In this document: piece after piece, positions 34,935-43,650 of the stretch
How positions within the stretch are numbered: position 1 is the stretch's first letter
Layout of the letters: each line of letters starts with the position of its first letter
From: Hyphomicrobiales bacterium
GTDB lineage: Bacteria; Pseudomonadota; Alphaproteobacteria; Rhizobiales; Rhizobiaceae
Assembly (NCBI GenBank): GCA_900465665.1
Contig: UBJO01000053.1
Coordinates: 1 to 62,032, forward strand
Length of the DNA: 62,032 nt
Reading direction: 5' to 3'
The notes under the pieces: model-generated
The model's database searches: none
What the model saw: only the letters and a program-made list of their open reading frames with translations
Told to the model about the DNA's origin: nothing
Position numbers and translations under genes: made by a program

Positions 34935-35017
34935 GGGCCCTGCAAGCCTCCTTTACCGCTTATGAAAGACTGGCCCGACAGCCAATGCGCCGGGCCCTAG
35001 AAACCAGAGCTGAGAAA

Positions 35018-36022
35018 TCAGAGCTGCTTGACGACGATTTCTTCTTCGGCGTCGATCTTCAGCGGATTGCGCAGCGGCAGGCCGAACTCGGCGACCTCGA
35101 TCTCGAACACGTCGCCCTCTTCCGTCTTGATGCCTTCGGCGAACGACAGCGTCGCCGTGCCGAACATGTGGACGTGAACGTCGCCGGGGACGCGGAACAG
35201 GCCGTACTTGAAGTGGTGATATTCGAGGTTGGCGAAGGTGTGCGACATGTTCGCTTCGCCCGATAGGAAGGGCTTCTCGAAGATCACCTTATCGCCGCGC
35301 TTGATGCGCGATGTGCCGCGGATATCCTCAGGCGCCGCACCGATGCGGATCTCGGGGCCGAAGCTTGCCGGACGCAGCTTGGAGTGCGCGAGGTAGAGAT
35401 AGTTCTGGCGCTCGGTGACGTGGTCGGAAAACTCGTTGGAGAGCGCGAAACCGATGCGGAACGGCGTGCCGTCCTCAGCAATCACGTAGATGCCGGCCAT
35501 CTCAGGCTCTTCGCCGCCGTCGAGCGCGAAGGATGGGGAGACGAGTGCGGCGCCAGGAGCTGCGGCACCATAGCCGTTGCCCTTGTAGAACCACTCGGGC
35601 TGGACGCCCTTTTCGCCGGCTTTCGGCTTGCCGTTCTCGAGGCCCATCTTGAACATCTTCATCGAGTCCGTCAGCGTTTCTTCCGCGGCCTCGGAGGTCT
35701 TCTTGTGCATGCTGTCACGCGTCGCGGCCGAGCCGAGATGCGTCAGGCCCGTGCCCGTCAGATGCAGGTGCGCGGCGTCAGGATGCGTCATCGGCGGCAG
35801 GAAGCGACCTTCGGCATATGCCTTTTCCAGATCAACAGCTTCACCAAGGCCATGCGCCTCGATCACCGATGCGAGCGACTTGCCACCATTTGCGGCTTCC
35901 ATGGCGAGCGCATAGACGCTGCCGGCATTGTTGACGGCTTTCGCGGTACCGCCCGGCTCGCGCACGGCGACGACGATCTCTCCGTTCGAACCCTTGATCT
36001 GCGAAATAAGCACGGTCTTCAT
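35018..36022 (-). CDS. gguC: GguC/AraD1: 2-keto-3-deoxy-L-arabinonate dehydratase (FAH superfamily)
   Basis: A 334-residue member of the fumarylacetoacetate-hydrolase superfamily known as GguC or AraD1. Metal-ligand motifs are in the centre and C-terminal half (AGIYVIAEDGTPFRIGFALS, EIRIGAAPEDIRGTSRI). It should dehydrate 2-keto-3-deoxy-L-arabinonate to 2-oxoglutarate semialdehyde. The ATG at 36022 with GGAAAAAAAGG upstream is preferred to an in-frame extension to 36091. It directly follows the gguB permease gene, as in Agrobacterium gguABC. Confidence 0.88.
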   Translation of the reverse strand: MKTVLISQIKGSNGEIVVAVREPGGTAKAVNNAGSVYALAMEAANGGKSLASVIEAHGLGEAVDLEKAYAEGRFLPPMTHPDAAHLHLTGTGLTHLGSAATRDSMHKKTSEAAEETLTDSMKMFKMGLENGKPKAGEKGVQPEWFYKGNGYGAAAPGAALVSPSFALDGGEEPEMAGIYVIAEDGTPFRIGFALSNEFSDHVTERQNYLYLAHSKLRPASFGPEIRIGAAPEDIRGTSRIKRGDKVIFEKPFLSGEANMSHTFANLEYHHFKYGLFRVPGDVHVHMFGTATLSFAEGIKTEEGDVFEIEVAEFGLPLRNPLKIDAEEEIVVKQL

Positions 36023-36140
36023 CCTTTTTTTCCATTGCGCGGAATGTGCTCCGCCATTCCGGCTCCCGAGGGAGCCGGATTGCAAGTTCATGTCACTGCG
36101 AATTCAAGTCACTGCGAATAGGTGGGCAGCGCCGAAGCGC

Positions 36141-37349
36141 TTAGCCCTTGTTCTTGTTGTAGACGTCGAAGAAGACGGCTGCGAGCAGCACGAGACCCTT
36201 GACCATCTGCTGGAAGTCGATGCCGAGACCGACGATCGACATGCCGTTGTTCATGACGCCCATGATGAACGCGCCGATGACGGCACCGGTGATCTTGCCA
36301 ACGCCGCCGGATGCCGAAGCACCGCCGATGAAGCAGGCCGCGATGACGTCGAGCTCGAAGCCGACGCCGGCCTTCGGCGTTGCCGAGTTCAGGCGAAGCG
36401 CCACGATCATGCCGGCGAGACCGGCGAGAACGCCCATGTTGACGAAGGTGAAGAAGCTCAGGCGCTCGGTGTTGATACCGGAGAGCTTGGTGGCCTTTTC
36501 ATTGCCGCCCATCGCGTAGATGCGGCGGCCGATCGTCGTGCGGCGGGTGACGAAGCTGTAGGCCGCGATCAGCACCAGCATGACGATGAGAACGTTCGGC
36601 AGGCCGCGATAGGTCGACAGCAGATAGCCGAGTGCGACGATCGCCAGCGAGATGATGACGTTCTGCGCGACGAAGAAGCCCATCGGCTCGACGTCGATGC
36701 CGTGGCTTTCGTTCACCTTGCGGCGGCGCCATGCGAGGTAGAACAGGATGACCGGCAGGATGACGCTGAGCACCAGAGAGGTGATCTGCGTCGGCGTGCC
36801 GAAGATGTCGACCATGTCGCCAGGCAGGAAGCCGGTGGAGATGACCTGGAATTCCTTCGGGAACGGACCGATGTTCTTGCCGCCGAGAACCGTCAGCGTC
36901 AGGCCGCGAAACACCAGCATGCCGGCCAGCGTCACGATGAACGACGGAATGCGGTGATAGGCGATGAAATAGCCCTGCGCCGCGCCGATGACGCCGCCGA
37001 TCGCCAGACAAAGCAAGGCCGCGAGCCAGAAGTTCATACCCCAGGAGACGGTGAAGATCGCCGCCAGCGCGCCGACGAAGGCGACGATGGAGCCGACCGA
37101 CAGATCGATATGGCCGGCCACGATGACCAGCAGCATGCCGAGCGCCATGATGACGATGAACGAGTTCTGGAGAACGAGGTTGGTCAGGTTGACCGGCCTG
37201 AACAGGATGCCGCCGGTGTAGAACTGGAAGAACACCATGATCGCGACGAGCGCGATGAGCATGCCGTATTCACGAATGTTGCCGCGGATGTAATCGACGA
37301 CGGAAACGACGTTGCTTTCCTCGTGGCTGGTCGGGTTGACAGGAGTCAT
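36141..37349 (-). CDS. gguB: Sugar ABC transporter permease GguB
   Basis: A 402-residue inner-membrane permease of the ribose/galactose class with about ten hydrophobic helices. It carries the GHIDLSVGSIVAFVGALAAI motif and the cytoplasmic loop RRIYAMGGNEKATKLSGIN that contacts the ATPase; the end (GIDFQQMVKGLVLLAAVFFD) is also characteristic. It overlaps gguA by 4 bases. With ChvE and GguA it imports galactose, arabinose, glucose and similar sugars. Confidence 0.93.
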   Translation of the reverse strand: MTPVNPTSHEESNVVSVVDYIRGNIREYGMLIALVAIMVFFQFYTGGILFRPVNLTNLVLQNSFIVIMALGMLLVIVAGHIDLSVGSIVAFVGALAAIFTVSWGMNFWLAALLCLAIGGVIGAAQGYFIAYHRIPSFIVTLAGMLVFRGLTLTVLGGKNIGPFPKEFQVISTGFLPGDMVDIFGTPTQITSLVLSVILPVILFYLAWRRRKVNESHGIDVEPMGFFVAQNVIISLAIVALGYLLSTYRGLPNVLIVMLVLIAAYSFVTRRTTIGRRIYAMGGNEKATKLSGINTERLSFFTFVNMGVLAGLAGMIVALRLNSATPKAGVGFELDVIAACFIGGASASGGVGKITGAVIGAFIMGVMNNGMSIVGLGIDFQQMVKGLVLLAAVFFDVYNKNKG

Positions 37350-38884
37350 TGTTTCTTCTCCCCAGAGCGCATGATGGCGCGCATGATGGTTTCTTGGCTC
37401 GCTTCGCCCTTCGGCAGTTCAGCGACGATGCGACCTTCGTTCATCACATAGATGCGGTCGCAGTTGCCAAGCAGTTCAGGCATTTCCGACGAGATCATCA
37501 GAACGCCTTTTCCATCGGCAGCAAGCTGGTTGATGATAGTATAAATTTCGTATTTTGCACCCACGTCGATACCGCGGGTCGGCTCGTCGAGGATCAGCAC
37601 GTCGGGATCGGAGAACAGCCACTTGGACAGCACCACCTTCTGCTGGTTCCCACCCGAGAGGTTGACCGTCTCCTGGTAGATGCCCGACGAACGGATGCGC
37701 AGCTTCGACCGGTAGTCGGTGGCGACCCTGCTTTCCTTGATGCCGTCGATGACGGTGCTCTTCGAAATACCCGCCAGGTTGGCGAGCGACGTGTTGTGCA
37801 TGATGTTGTCGGCGAGCACGAGACCGAGATGCTTGCGGTCTTCGGTCACGTAAGCGAGACCGGCATCGATCGCCTTGCGAACGGTGCTGGTGTCAACCTG
37901 CTTGCCGTCGACATAGACTTCGCCGGTGATCTTGTGGCCATAGGCCTTGCCGAATACGCTCATCGCGAACTCGGTGCGGCCGGCACCCATCAGGCCGGCG
38001 ATGCCGACCACCTCGCCCTTGCGGACGTTGATGTTGATGTCGTGCAGAACCTGGCGGTCGCGATGCTGCTGGTGAAATGCATTCCAGTTCTTCACTTCGA
38101 AGATGGTTTCGCCGATCGGAACCGAGCGTGGCGGATAGCGGTCTTCGAGATCGCGGCCCACCATGTTTCTGATGATGGTGTCCTCGCTGATCTCTTCCTT
38201 ATGACAGTCCATCGTCTTGACGGTCATGCCGTCGCGCAGAACGGTGATCTGGTCGGCGACCTTGCGGATCTCGTTGAGCTTGTGCGAGATGATGATCGAC
38301 GTGATGCCCTGCTTGCGGAACTCCATCAGGAGGTTCAGCAGCGCATCGGAATCGCTTTCGTTGAGCGACGCGGTCGGCTCATCGAGAATGAGCAACTTGA
38401 CGCTCTTGGACAAGGCCTTGGCGATTTCGACGAGCTGCTGCTTGCCGACACCGATGTCGGTCACGAGCGTGTTCGGAGATTCGCGCAGGCCCACCTTGGC
38501 GAGCAGCTGCTTGGTGCGGTTGAAGGTGGTTTCCCAGCTGATGACGCCGCTCTTCGCATTCTCGTTGCCGAGGAAGATGTTTTCCCCGATCGAGAGCAGC
38601 GGCACGAGCGCCAGTTCCTGGTGAATGATGACGATGCCGATTTCTTCGGAGTCCTTCAGGACTTTGAAATTGCGGACGTCGCCGTCGTAGAAGATCTCTC
38701 CATCATAGGTGCCCGAGGGGTAGACACCGGAAAGAACCTTCATCAGGGTCGACTTGCCGGCCCCGTTTTCCCCCACAACTGCGTGTATCTCACCCTGGCG
38801 AACCTTGAGGTTCACATTCTCGAGCGCTTTTACGCCCGGGAACGTCTTGGTGATGTTCCGCATTTCGAGGAGTGTATTTTCCAT
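37346..38884 (-). CDS. gguA: Sugar ABC transporter ATPase GguA (two nucleotide-binding domains)
   Basis: A 512-residue ATPase with two fused NBDs. The first has Walker A GENGAGKST and signature DIGVGKQQLVEIAKALS; the second has a degenerate Walker A (GLMGAGRTE) and signature LSGGNQQKVVLSKWL, the usual MglA/RbsA/XylG pattern. The ATG at 38884 is chosen over a TTG at 38890. A strong hairpin separates it from chvE, probably lowering its level relative to the binding protein. Confidence 0.94.
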   Translation of the reverse strand: MENTLLEMRNITKTFPGVKALENVNLKVRQGEIHAVVGENGAGKSTLMKVLSGVYPSGTYDGEIFYDGDVRNFKVLKDSEEIGIVIIHQELALVPLLSIGENIFLGNENAKSGVISWETTFNRTKQLLAKVGLRESPNTLVTDIGVGKQQLVEIAKALSKSVKLLILDEPTASLNESDSDALLNLLMEFRKQGITSIIISHKLNEIRKVADQITVLRDGMTVKTMDCHKEEISEDTIIRNMVGRDLEDRYPPRSVPIGETIFEVKNWNAFHQQHRDRQVLHDININVRKGEVVGIAGLMGAGRTEFAMSVFGKAYGHKITGEVYVDGKQVDTSTVRKAIDAGLAYVTEDRKHLGLVLADNIMHNTSLANLAGISKSTVIDGIKESRVATDYRSKLRIRSSGIYQETVNLSGGNQQKVVLSKWLFSDPDVLILDEPTRGIDVGAKYEIYTIINQLAADGKGVLMISSEMPELLGNCDRIYVMNEGRIVAELPKGEASQETIMRAIMRSGEKKQ

Positions 38885-38941
38885 GATCAAAATTCCAGCG
38901 CCGTGGCCGTAAGATCGGCCTGGCGTTCTAAAAATCGGAAA

Positions 38942-38973
38942 CCGGAACCCGCGCGCGAAGGCGCGGATTCCGG
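38942..38973 (-). other. Intercistronic hairpin between chvE and gguA
   Basis: A 13-bp stem (38942-38954 with 38961-38973, one G-T pair) with a 6-base loop lies in the 100-base gap after chvE. No U-run follows. Such structures commonly protect the mRNA of the binding protein from 3' decay so it is made in excess of the transporter subunits. Confidence 0.65.
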
Positions 38974-38984
38974 CGTTCGTCAGA

Positions 38985-40049
38985 TTACTTCAGCTGGTCT
39001 TCTTTGTAGTAGCCGCTGTCGACGAGAACGGTCTTGTAGTTCTCCTTGGTGACGGCAACCGGCTTCAGCAGGTAGGACGGAACGACCTTTACGCCGTTGT
39101 CGTAGGTCTTGGTGTCGTTGACTTCAGGCTCCTTGCCGGACATGACGGCATCAACCATGGCAACGGTAACCTTCGCCAGTTCGCGAGTATCCTTGAAGAT
39201 CGTGGAATACTGCTCGCCTGCGATGATCGACTTGACGGAAGGAACTTCCGAGTCCTGGCCGGAAACGACCGGCAGCGGCTGATCGCCAGAACCATAGCCT
39301 ACGCCCTTGAGCGAGGAGATGATGCCGATGGACAGACCATCGTAAGGCGACAGAACGGCGTCAACCTTGGCGTCGGTGTAGTTAGCCGACAGCAGGTTGT
39401 CCATGCGAGCCTGGGCCGTTGCCGGGTCCCAACGCAGCGTGCCGACCTTGTCCATGCCGGTCTGGCCGGACTTTACGACGAGCTTGCCCGAGTCGATGTA
39501 AGGCTGCAGGACGGACATTGCGCCATCGTAGAAGAAGAAGGCGTTGTTGTCGTCAGGCGAACCACCGAAGAGCTCGATGTTGAACGGGCCCTTGCCATCC
39601 TTGAGGCCGAGCTTGTCGACGATCGTGCCGGCCTGAAGAACGCCGACCTGGAAGTTGTCGAAGGTTGCGTAGTAGCTGACGTTGGCCGAATCGCGGATCA
39701 GGCGGTCGTAAGCGATGACCTTGATACCGGCGTCAGCAGCCTTCTGCAGCACGTCCGACAGCGTGGTGCCGTCGATCGAAGCGATGACGAGAACCTTCGC
39801 GCCCTTCGTGACCATGTTCTCGATCTGAGACAGCTGGTTCGGAATGTCGTCGTCTGCATACTGCAGGTCGGTCGTGTAACCGGCGTCCTGGAGCTGCTTG
39901 ACGATGTTGTTGCCGTCGTCGATCCAGCGAGCGGACGACTTGGTCGGCATGGCAATACCGACGAGACCCTTGTCAGCGGCAACAGCCGGCATAACGAACG
40001 AAGCAACGCCGAACGCGGCAGCTGCCATCAATGAGATAATGGATTTCAT
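38985..40049 (-). CDS. chvE: ChvE-type periplasmic sugar-binding protein
   Basis: A 354-residue precursor with a 24-residue signal peptide (ending MPAVAA). The mature protein starts DKGLVGIAMPTKSSARWIDD, as in Agrobacterium ChvE, and has VIAYDRLIRDSANVSYYATF and SPYDGLSIGIISSLKGVGYG. It binds galactose, glucose, arabinose and related sugars for GguAB; in Agrobacterium it also signals to VirA. Divergent gbpR is the known regulator in Agrobacterium. First gene of the minus-strand operon. Confidence 0.95.
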   Translation of the reverse strand: MKSIISLMAAAAFGVASFVMPAVAADKGLVGIAMPTKSSARWIDDGNNIVKQLQDAGYTTDLQYADDDIPNQLSQIENMVTKGAKVLVIASIDGTTLSDVLQKAADAGIKVIAYDRLIRDSANVSYYATFDNFQVGVLQAGTIVDKLGLKDGKGPFNIELFGGSPDDNNAFFFYDGAMSVLQPYIDSGKLVVKSGQTGMDKVGTLRWDPATAQARMDNLLSANYTDAKVDAVLSPYDGLSIGIISSLKGVGYGSGDQPLPVVSGQDSEVPSVKSIIAGEQYSTIFKDTRELAKVTVAMVDAVMSGKEPEVNDTKTYDNGVKVVPSYLLKPVAVTKENYKTVLVDSGYYKEDQLK

Positions 40050-40115
40050 CTCTCTCTCCCTAAGTTAATAAATGCGCGGGCGACTCCTCGCCCACCCCGA
40101 ACTGTGGCGGGTTTC

Positions 40116-40129
40116 GTATTGGATAATAC
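40116..40129. promoter_or_regulatory. Inverted repeat in the chvE-gbpR gap (chvE side)
   Basis: GTATT (40116-40120) and AATAC (40125-40129) form a 14-bp inverted repeat about 67 bases upstream of the chvE ATG. Size and symmetry suit a LysR-type half-site pair, so GbpR binding is a reasonable guess. Confidence 0.4.
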
Positions 40130-40275
40130 TTCAATAGCGAGAAACGAAGTAGGTCTCCTCCACGCTCTCACACGTGTTGAGTGCCAACCAGCACACGGCG
40201 GCAAACTGGTATGGATTCCTATAACTGTCAAATAGAATAAGTGGCAAAAGGCATAACAAATTTGGTATATCGTTA

Positions 40276-40290
40276 AAAAGTATTACTTTT
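40276..40290. promoter_or_regulatory. AT-rich palindrome just upstream of gbpR
   Basis: AAAAGTA and TACTTTT flank a central T, a perfect 15-bp palindrome 29 bases before the gbpR ATG. It could be an autoregulatory site of GbpR. Confidence 0.4.
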
Positions 40291-40318
40291 AATGGAGAGC
40301 AGTAGGGAGGCTGCAACC

Positions 40319-41323
40319 ATGTCGAGCAATTCAGGGCATGTGGCATTAGAGAACGTGGATATACAGACAGAGATTTTTGGGGATGACGGCCTTCTGCGGT
40401 CGGGACTCAAGCTGAATCACTTGCGCATGATCGTCGCAATCGAAGATAGCGGCCAGATTTCGGCGGCTGCCGAAGCACTTAACATTTCACAGCCCGCCGC
40501 GTCGCGAATGCTGTCGGAAATGGAGACCATTGTTAAGACTCCGCTTTATGAGCGCGTTGCCCGTGGCGTGGTGCTGACCACCTTCGGCGAGGCACTCGCA
40601 AGGCGTGCGCGCAAGATCATGTTGGAACTCAGGGAGGCAAGCCGCGAGATCGCCGAGCTCAGATCCGGCAAGGGCGGATCTGTCTTCATCGGCGCGGTGA
40701 CAGCGCCCGCAATGAGCCTCGTCGTCCCCGCCATCAAGCAGATCCGCACGGCGCTTCCCGGCATCGAGGTCAACATTCAGGTCGAGACCAGCAACGTGCT
40801 TGCCCGCGAGCTTCTGGCCGCCCGCCACGACTTCGTCATCAGCCGCATCCCGGATGATCTCAACCCGCGGCTTTTCGAGGTGCAGGAGATCGGCGTCGAG
40901 CGCGCCTGCCTGATCGTGCGCAGCGGCCACCCTCTATTACAGAAGGGCGTGGCCACCATGGCCGACCTGACGGAATACGACTGGGTCTTCCAGCCGCCCG
41001 GCACATTGCTCAGGCGCACGATCGAGGACATGTTCCTGTCGCGCGGCGTTGCCGTGCCAGAGAATATCGTCAACACCTCGTCGCTGCTGCTCACCTGCGC
41101 GATCATCTGCCAGACCGACGCGATCGCTCCGATCGCCATCGACGTCGCCCACTTCCTGGCGGCGCAGCGTTCACGCGCCTCGGATGTGCGCGTGCTGCCG
41201 ATCGACTTCGAGATCAACGTCCGGCCCTACAGCCTGATCACCGCAAGGGAACGCGCCCTGCCCCCGAGCGCGCGGCTGCTTTACGATCTGGTGCTGGCGG
41301 AGAGCCGCAAGGGCGGGACCTGA
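40319..41323 (+). CDS. gbpR: GbpR-like LysR regulator of sugar uptake
   Basis: A 334-residue LysR protein divergent from chvE, the same arrangement as gbpR-chvE in Agrobacterium, where GbpR activates the sugar-binding-protein gene in response to sugars. An N-terminal extension of about 35 residues precedes the HTH (LKLNHLRMIVAIEDSGQISA, then NISQPAASRMLSEME). The ATG at 40319 follows AGGGAGG at 9 bases; an upstream ATG at 40292 lacks one. Confidence 0.88.
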   Translation: MSSNSGHVALENVDIQTEIFGDDGLLRSGLKLNHLRMIVAIEDSGQISAAAEALNISQPAASRMLSEMETIVKTPLYERVARGVVLTTFGEALARRARKIMLELREASREIAELRSGKGGSVFIGAVTAPAMSLVVPAIKQIRTALPGIEVNIQVETSNVLARELLAARHDFVISRIPDDLNPRLFEVQEIGVERACLIVRSGHPLLQKGVATMADLTEYDWVFQPPGTLLRRTIEDMFLSRGVAVPENIVNTSSLLLTCAIICQTDAIAPIAIDVAHFLAAQRSRASDVRVLPIDFEINVRPYSLITARERALPPSARLLYDLVLAESRKGGT

Positions 41324-41397
41324 CTGTTTGGATGGGGCCTCACAAGCCCCACGCCATCTTGGTCGCGTTCTATGCGCATTCGCGCAAGGGAGGCTCC

Positions 41398-41916
41398 ATG
41401 CTATTCGGACAATCGCTGTTCCAGTCAGTGCTTGATCGCCTGAAGGAAGAGGATGGCGACTCTATAGAGGAGGCCGCTCCCGTCTCGCACCGCATGCCGG
41501 GCTTCACGACGGGCCTCGCTTTCGACGTGATGGAGGGCGTATCCGCACCCTCGGCGCGGCCCGGCCAGGCCTATTTCGACAATCTGGAATTCGAAACGCC
41601 GCGAGAGGCAACCGCCCAGGTGCCGCCCGAGCCCTCGCCCGAGCCGGTGACCGAGCCACTCCCCGAGATCGAGCTCGAACCGGTGATGCCGGAGCACCTC
41701 GCCCGCACGGCGCTGCCTGAGATCGCCGCCGAACTGGCGATCTCGGCGAACGACACAGTCCAGAGCCTCAGCGACAAGCGACGCGGCTTCGCCAAAGCCA
41801 ATCATCCCGATCGCGTCCACCCGCTGTTTCGCGACAACGCCACCAAGCGCATGACGATCGCCAATCAGCTGATCGACGAAGCGATCCGCCGCAAGACGAG
41901 AAGCGCCAGACGCTGA
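41398..41916 (+). CDS. Hypothetical protein with J-domain-like HPD motif
   Basis: A 172-residue protein. The first 110 residues are low-complexity, acidic and rich in Pro and Glu. The last 60 resemble a partial J domain: SLSDKRRGFAKANHPDRVHP, carrying an HPD tripeptide, followed by a helix (RMTIANQLIDEAIRR). It could recruit DnaK, but the domain is short and atypical. The ATG at 41398 has AAGGGAGG 6 bases upstream. It follows gbpR. Confidence 0.65.
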   Translation: MLFGQSLFQSVLDRLKEEDGDSIEEAAPVSHRMPGFTTGLAFDVMEGVSAPSARPGQAYFDNLEFETPREATAQVPPEPSPEPVTEPLPEIELEPVMPEHLARTALPEIAAELAISANDTVQSLSDKRRGFAKANHPDRVHPLFRDNATKRMTIANQLIDEAIRRKTRSARR

Positions 41917-42183
41917 TTACGCGTCGTTCTTGGGAGCGTCCTGCGTCTCGGCAGGCTCGGCGGTCTTGTCCTCGACAGCCGCCTTTCCCTCGCTAGGGTC
42001 TGCAGGCTTGTAGGACCAGAGCAGCACGTAGGCGGCATAAGCGCCGGCGCCGGCCGCCAGCACCGCCCAGAAGGGATCGCCCCACAAGGCCTCGACCCCG
42101 GTCCAGCCGAAGCAGACCGCGACGATGAGAACGCGCACCCAAAGCGCGCGGTAGGCCGGATGGTTTGGATCGATCAGCTGCAT
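41917..42183 (-). CDS. Small membrane protein
   Basis: An 88-residue protein with two hydrophobic helices (LWVRVLIVAVCFGWTGVEAL and FWAVLAAGAGAYAAYVLLWS) and an acidic, Pro/Ala-rich cytoplasmic tail. No function recognised. It abuts the convergent J-like gene with no gap and is divergent from iolG. Confidence 0.65.
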   Translation of the reverse strand: MQLIDPNHPAYRALWVRVLIVAVCFGWTGVEALWGDPFWAVLAAGAGAYAAYVLLWSYKPADPSEGKAAVEDKTAEPAETQDAPKNDA

Positions 42184-42271
42184 CTCATTCCCACATATGA
42201 ATTGTTACGTGTCTTTAAGATGGTTTCTTGAAATGTGAAAGGCCCACGGCCTTGACGACGCGTGTATAAAA

Positions 42272-42287
42272 TGGAATGAAAATTCCA
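42272..42287. promoter_or_regulatory. IolR-type operator upstream of iolG
   Basis: TGGAAT (42272-42277) and ATTCCA (42282-42287) form a perfect inverted repeat containing GGAA-N6-TTCC, the site I recall being proposed for the repressor IolR in Sinorhizobium meliloti inositol promoters. TATAAAAT just upstream (42265-42272) could be the -10, so a bound repressor would block initiation. Confidence 0.65.
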
Positions 42288-42350
42288 CAAGGAGATAAAT
42301 TCGGCCCATCCATTCCGCGAGAAGGCAAGCCGAATTCAAGGGAGGTTTAC

Positions 42351-43343
42351 ATGACAGTCAGATTTGGTCTTCTCGGCGCCGGTCGTATCGGCAAGGTTCA
42401 CGCCAAGGCAGTCAGCGGCGATGCCAATGCAAGGCTCGTTGCCGTCGCCGACGCCTTTCCGGAGGCCGCCAACGCCATCGCATCCGCTTACGGCTGCGAA
42501 GTCCGCACCATCGAGGCGATCGAAGCCGCCAGCGATATCGACGCCGTCGTCATCTGCACGCCGACCGACACCCATGCCGACCTGATCGAGCGCTTCGCCC
42601 GCGCAGGCAAGGCGATCTTCTGCGAGAAGCCCGTCGATCTCTCCGTCGAGCGCGTCAAGGCCTGCATCAAGGTGGTGGACGAGACCAAGGGCAAGCTGAT
42701 GGTCGGCTTCAACCGCCGCTTCGACCCGCACTTCATGGCCGTGCGCCATGCCATCGACGACGGCCGCATCGGCGACGTCGAGATGGTGACGATCACCTCG
42801 CGCGATCCGGGCGCCCCTCCCGTCGACTATATCAAGCGTTCCGGCGGCATCTTCCGCGACATGACGATCCACGATTTCGACATGGCCCGCTTCCTGCTCG
42901 GCGAAGAGCCGGTCGCCGTCACAGCAACCGCCGCCGTTCTCGTCGACAAGGCGATCGGTGAGGCCGGCGACTACGACAGCGTTTCCGTCATCCTGCAGAC
43001 CAAGTCCGGCAAGCAGGCGATCATCTCCAACTCGCGCCGCGCCACCTATGGCTACGACCAGCGCATCGAGGTGCACGGCTCCAAGGGCATGGTCTCGGCC
43101 GAAAACCAGCGCGCCGTCTCGATCGAAGTCGCTAATGGCGAAGGCTATACCCGCCCGCCGCTGCACGATTTCTTCATGACCCGCTACACCGAAGCCTATG
43201 CCAACGAGATTGCAAGCTTCATCGCCGCCATCGAAAAGGGTGCCAGGATCTCTCCCTCGGGCGCCGATGGCCTCGCCGCCCTTGTGCTTGCCGACGCGGC
43301 CGTCCAGTCCGTCAAGGAAGGCAAGCTGATCAAGATCGGCTGA
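42351..43343 (+). CDS. iolG: myo-Inositol 2-dehydrogenase
   Basis: A 330-residue Gfo/Idh/MocA oxidoreductase that oxidises myo-inositol to scyllo-inosose with NAD+. N-terminal Rossmann motif VRFGLLGAGRIGKVHAKAVS; catalytic Lys in CEKPVDLS; the RDMTIHDFDMARFLLGEEPV segment carries the Asp/His substrate dyad. The ATG at 42351 follows GGGAGG. In rhizobia this gene (idhA) lies apart from the other iol genes, as here. A predicted IolR operator precedes it and a terminator follows. Confidence 0.9.
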   Translation: MTVRFGLLGAGRIGKVHAKAVSGDANARLVAVADAFPEAANAIASAYGCEVRTIEAIEAASDIDAVVICTPTDTHADLIERFARAGKAIFCEKPVDLSVERVKACIKVVDETKGKLMVGFNRRFDPHFMAVRHAIDDGRIGDVEMVTITSRDPGAPPVDYIKRSGGIFRDMTIHDFDMARFLLGEEPVAVTATAAVLVDKAIGEAGDYDSVSVILQTKSGKQAIISNSRRATYGYDQRIEVHGSKGMVSAENQRAVSIEVANGEGYTRPPLHDFFMTRYTEAYANEIASFIAAIEKGARISPSGADGLAALVLADAAVQSVKEGKLIKIG

Positions 43344-43375
43344 CGGTTTTCTCCCGACCGAAAGCCACATAGGAG

Positions 43376-43410
43376 ATGGCCGGGGCCCGACCCGGCCATT
43401 TCTCGTTTTT
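43376..43410 (+). terminator. Rho-independent terminator after iolG
   Basis: ATGGCCGGG (43376-43384) pairs with CCCGGCCAT (43391-43399) around a 6-base loop and is followed by TTTCTCGTTTTT, 32 bases after the iolG stop. The rest of the gap to 43650 contains no gene and should hold the acyltransferase promoter. Confidence 0.85.
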
Positions 43411-43650
43411 GCCTCCGGCGCGATCGTCGTCGCACCCTCTGCTCTCTGACATTGCCTGTAACATTCGCCTGGCTCGATCACAAAACGCACCTTGGCGCGG
43501 CCCTCGCAAGTGCATTGCCTGTCTTTGTATATTAGCAAATTTTCCGCACGTCCGACGCGTGTTACATTGCGCCAAATATCCAAATTAGCATTGGTTTCCT
43601 TCAGTTTTCGGGCCATTCATGCCACCTCCGACGAACTGGGTGACCAATAG

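Noticed and set aside
31701..35000. A 1099-codon open frame on the plus strand
   Set aside because: It runs antisense across two well-supported enzymes (arabinonate dehydratase and semialdehyde dehydrogenase). Its composition is typical of reverse-complement coding DNA.
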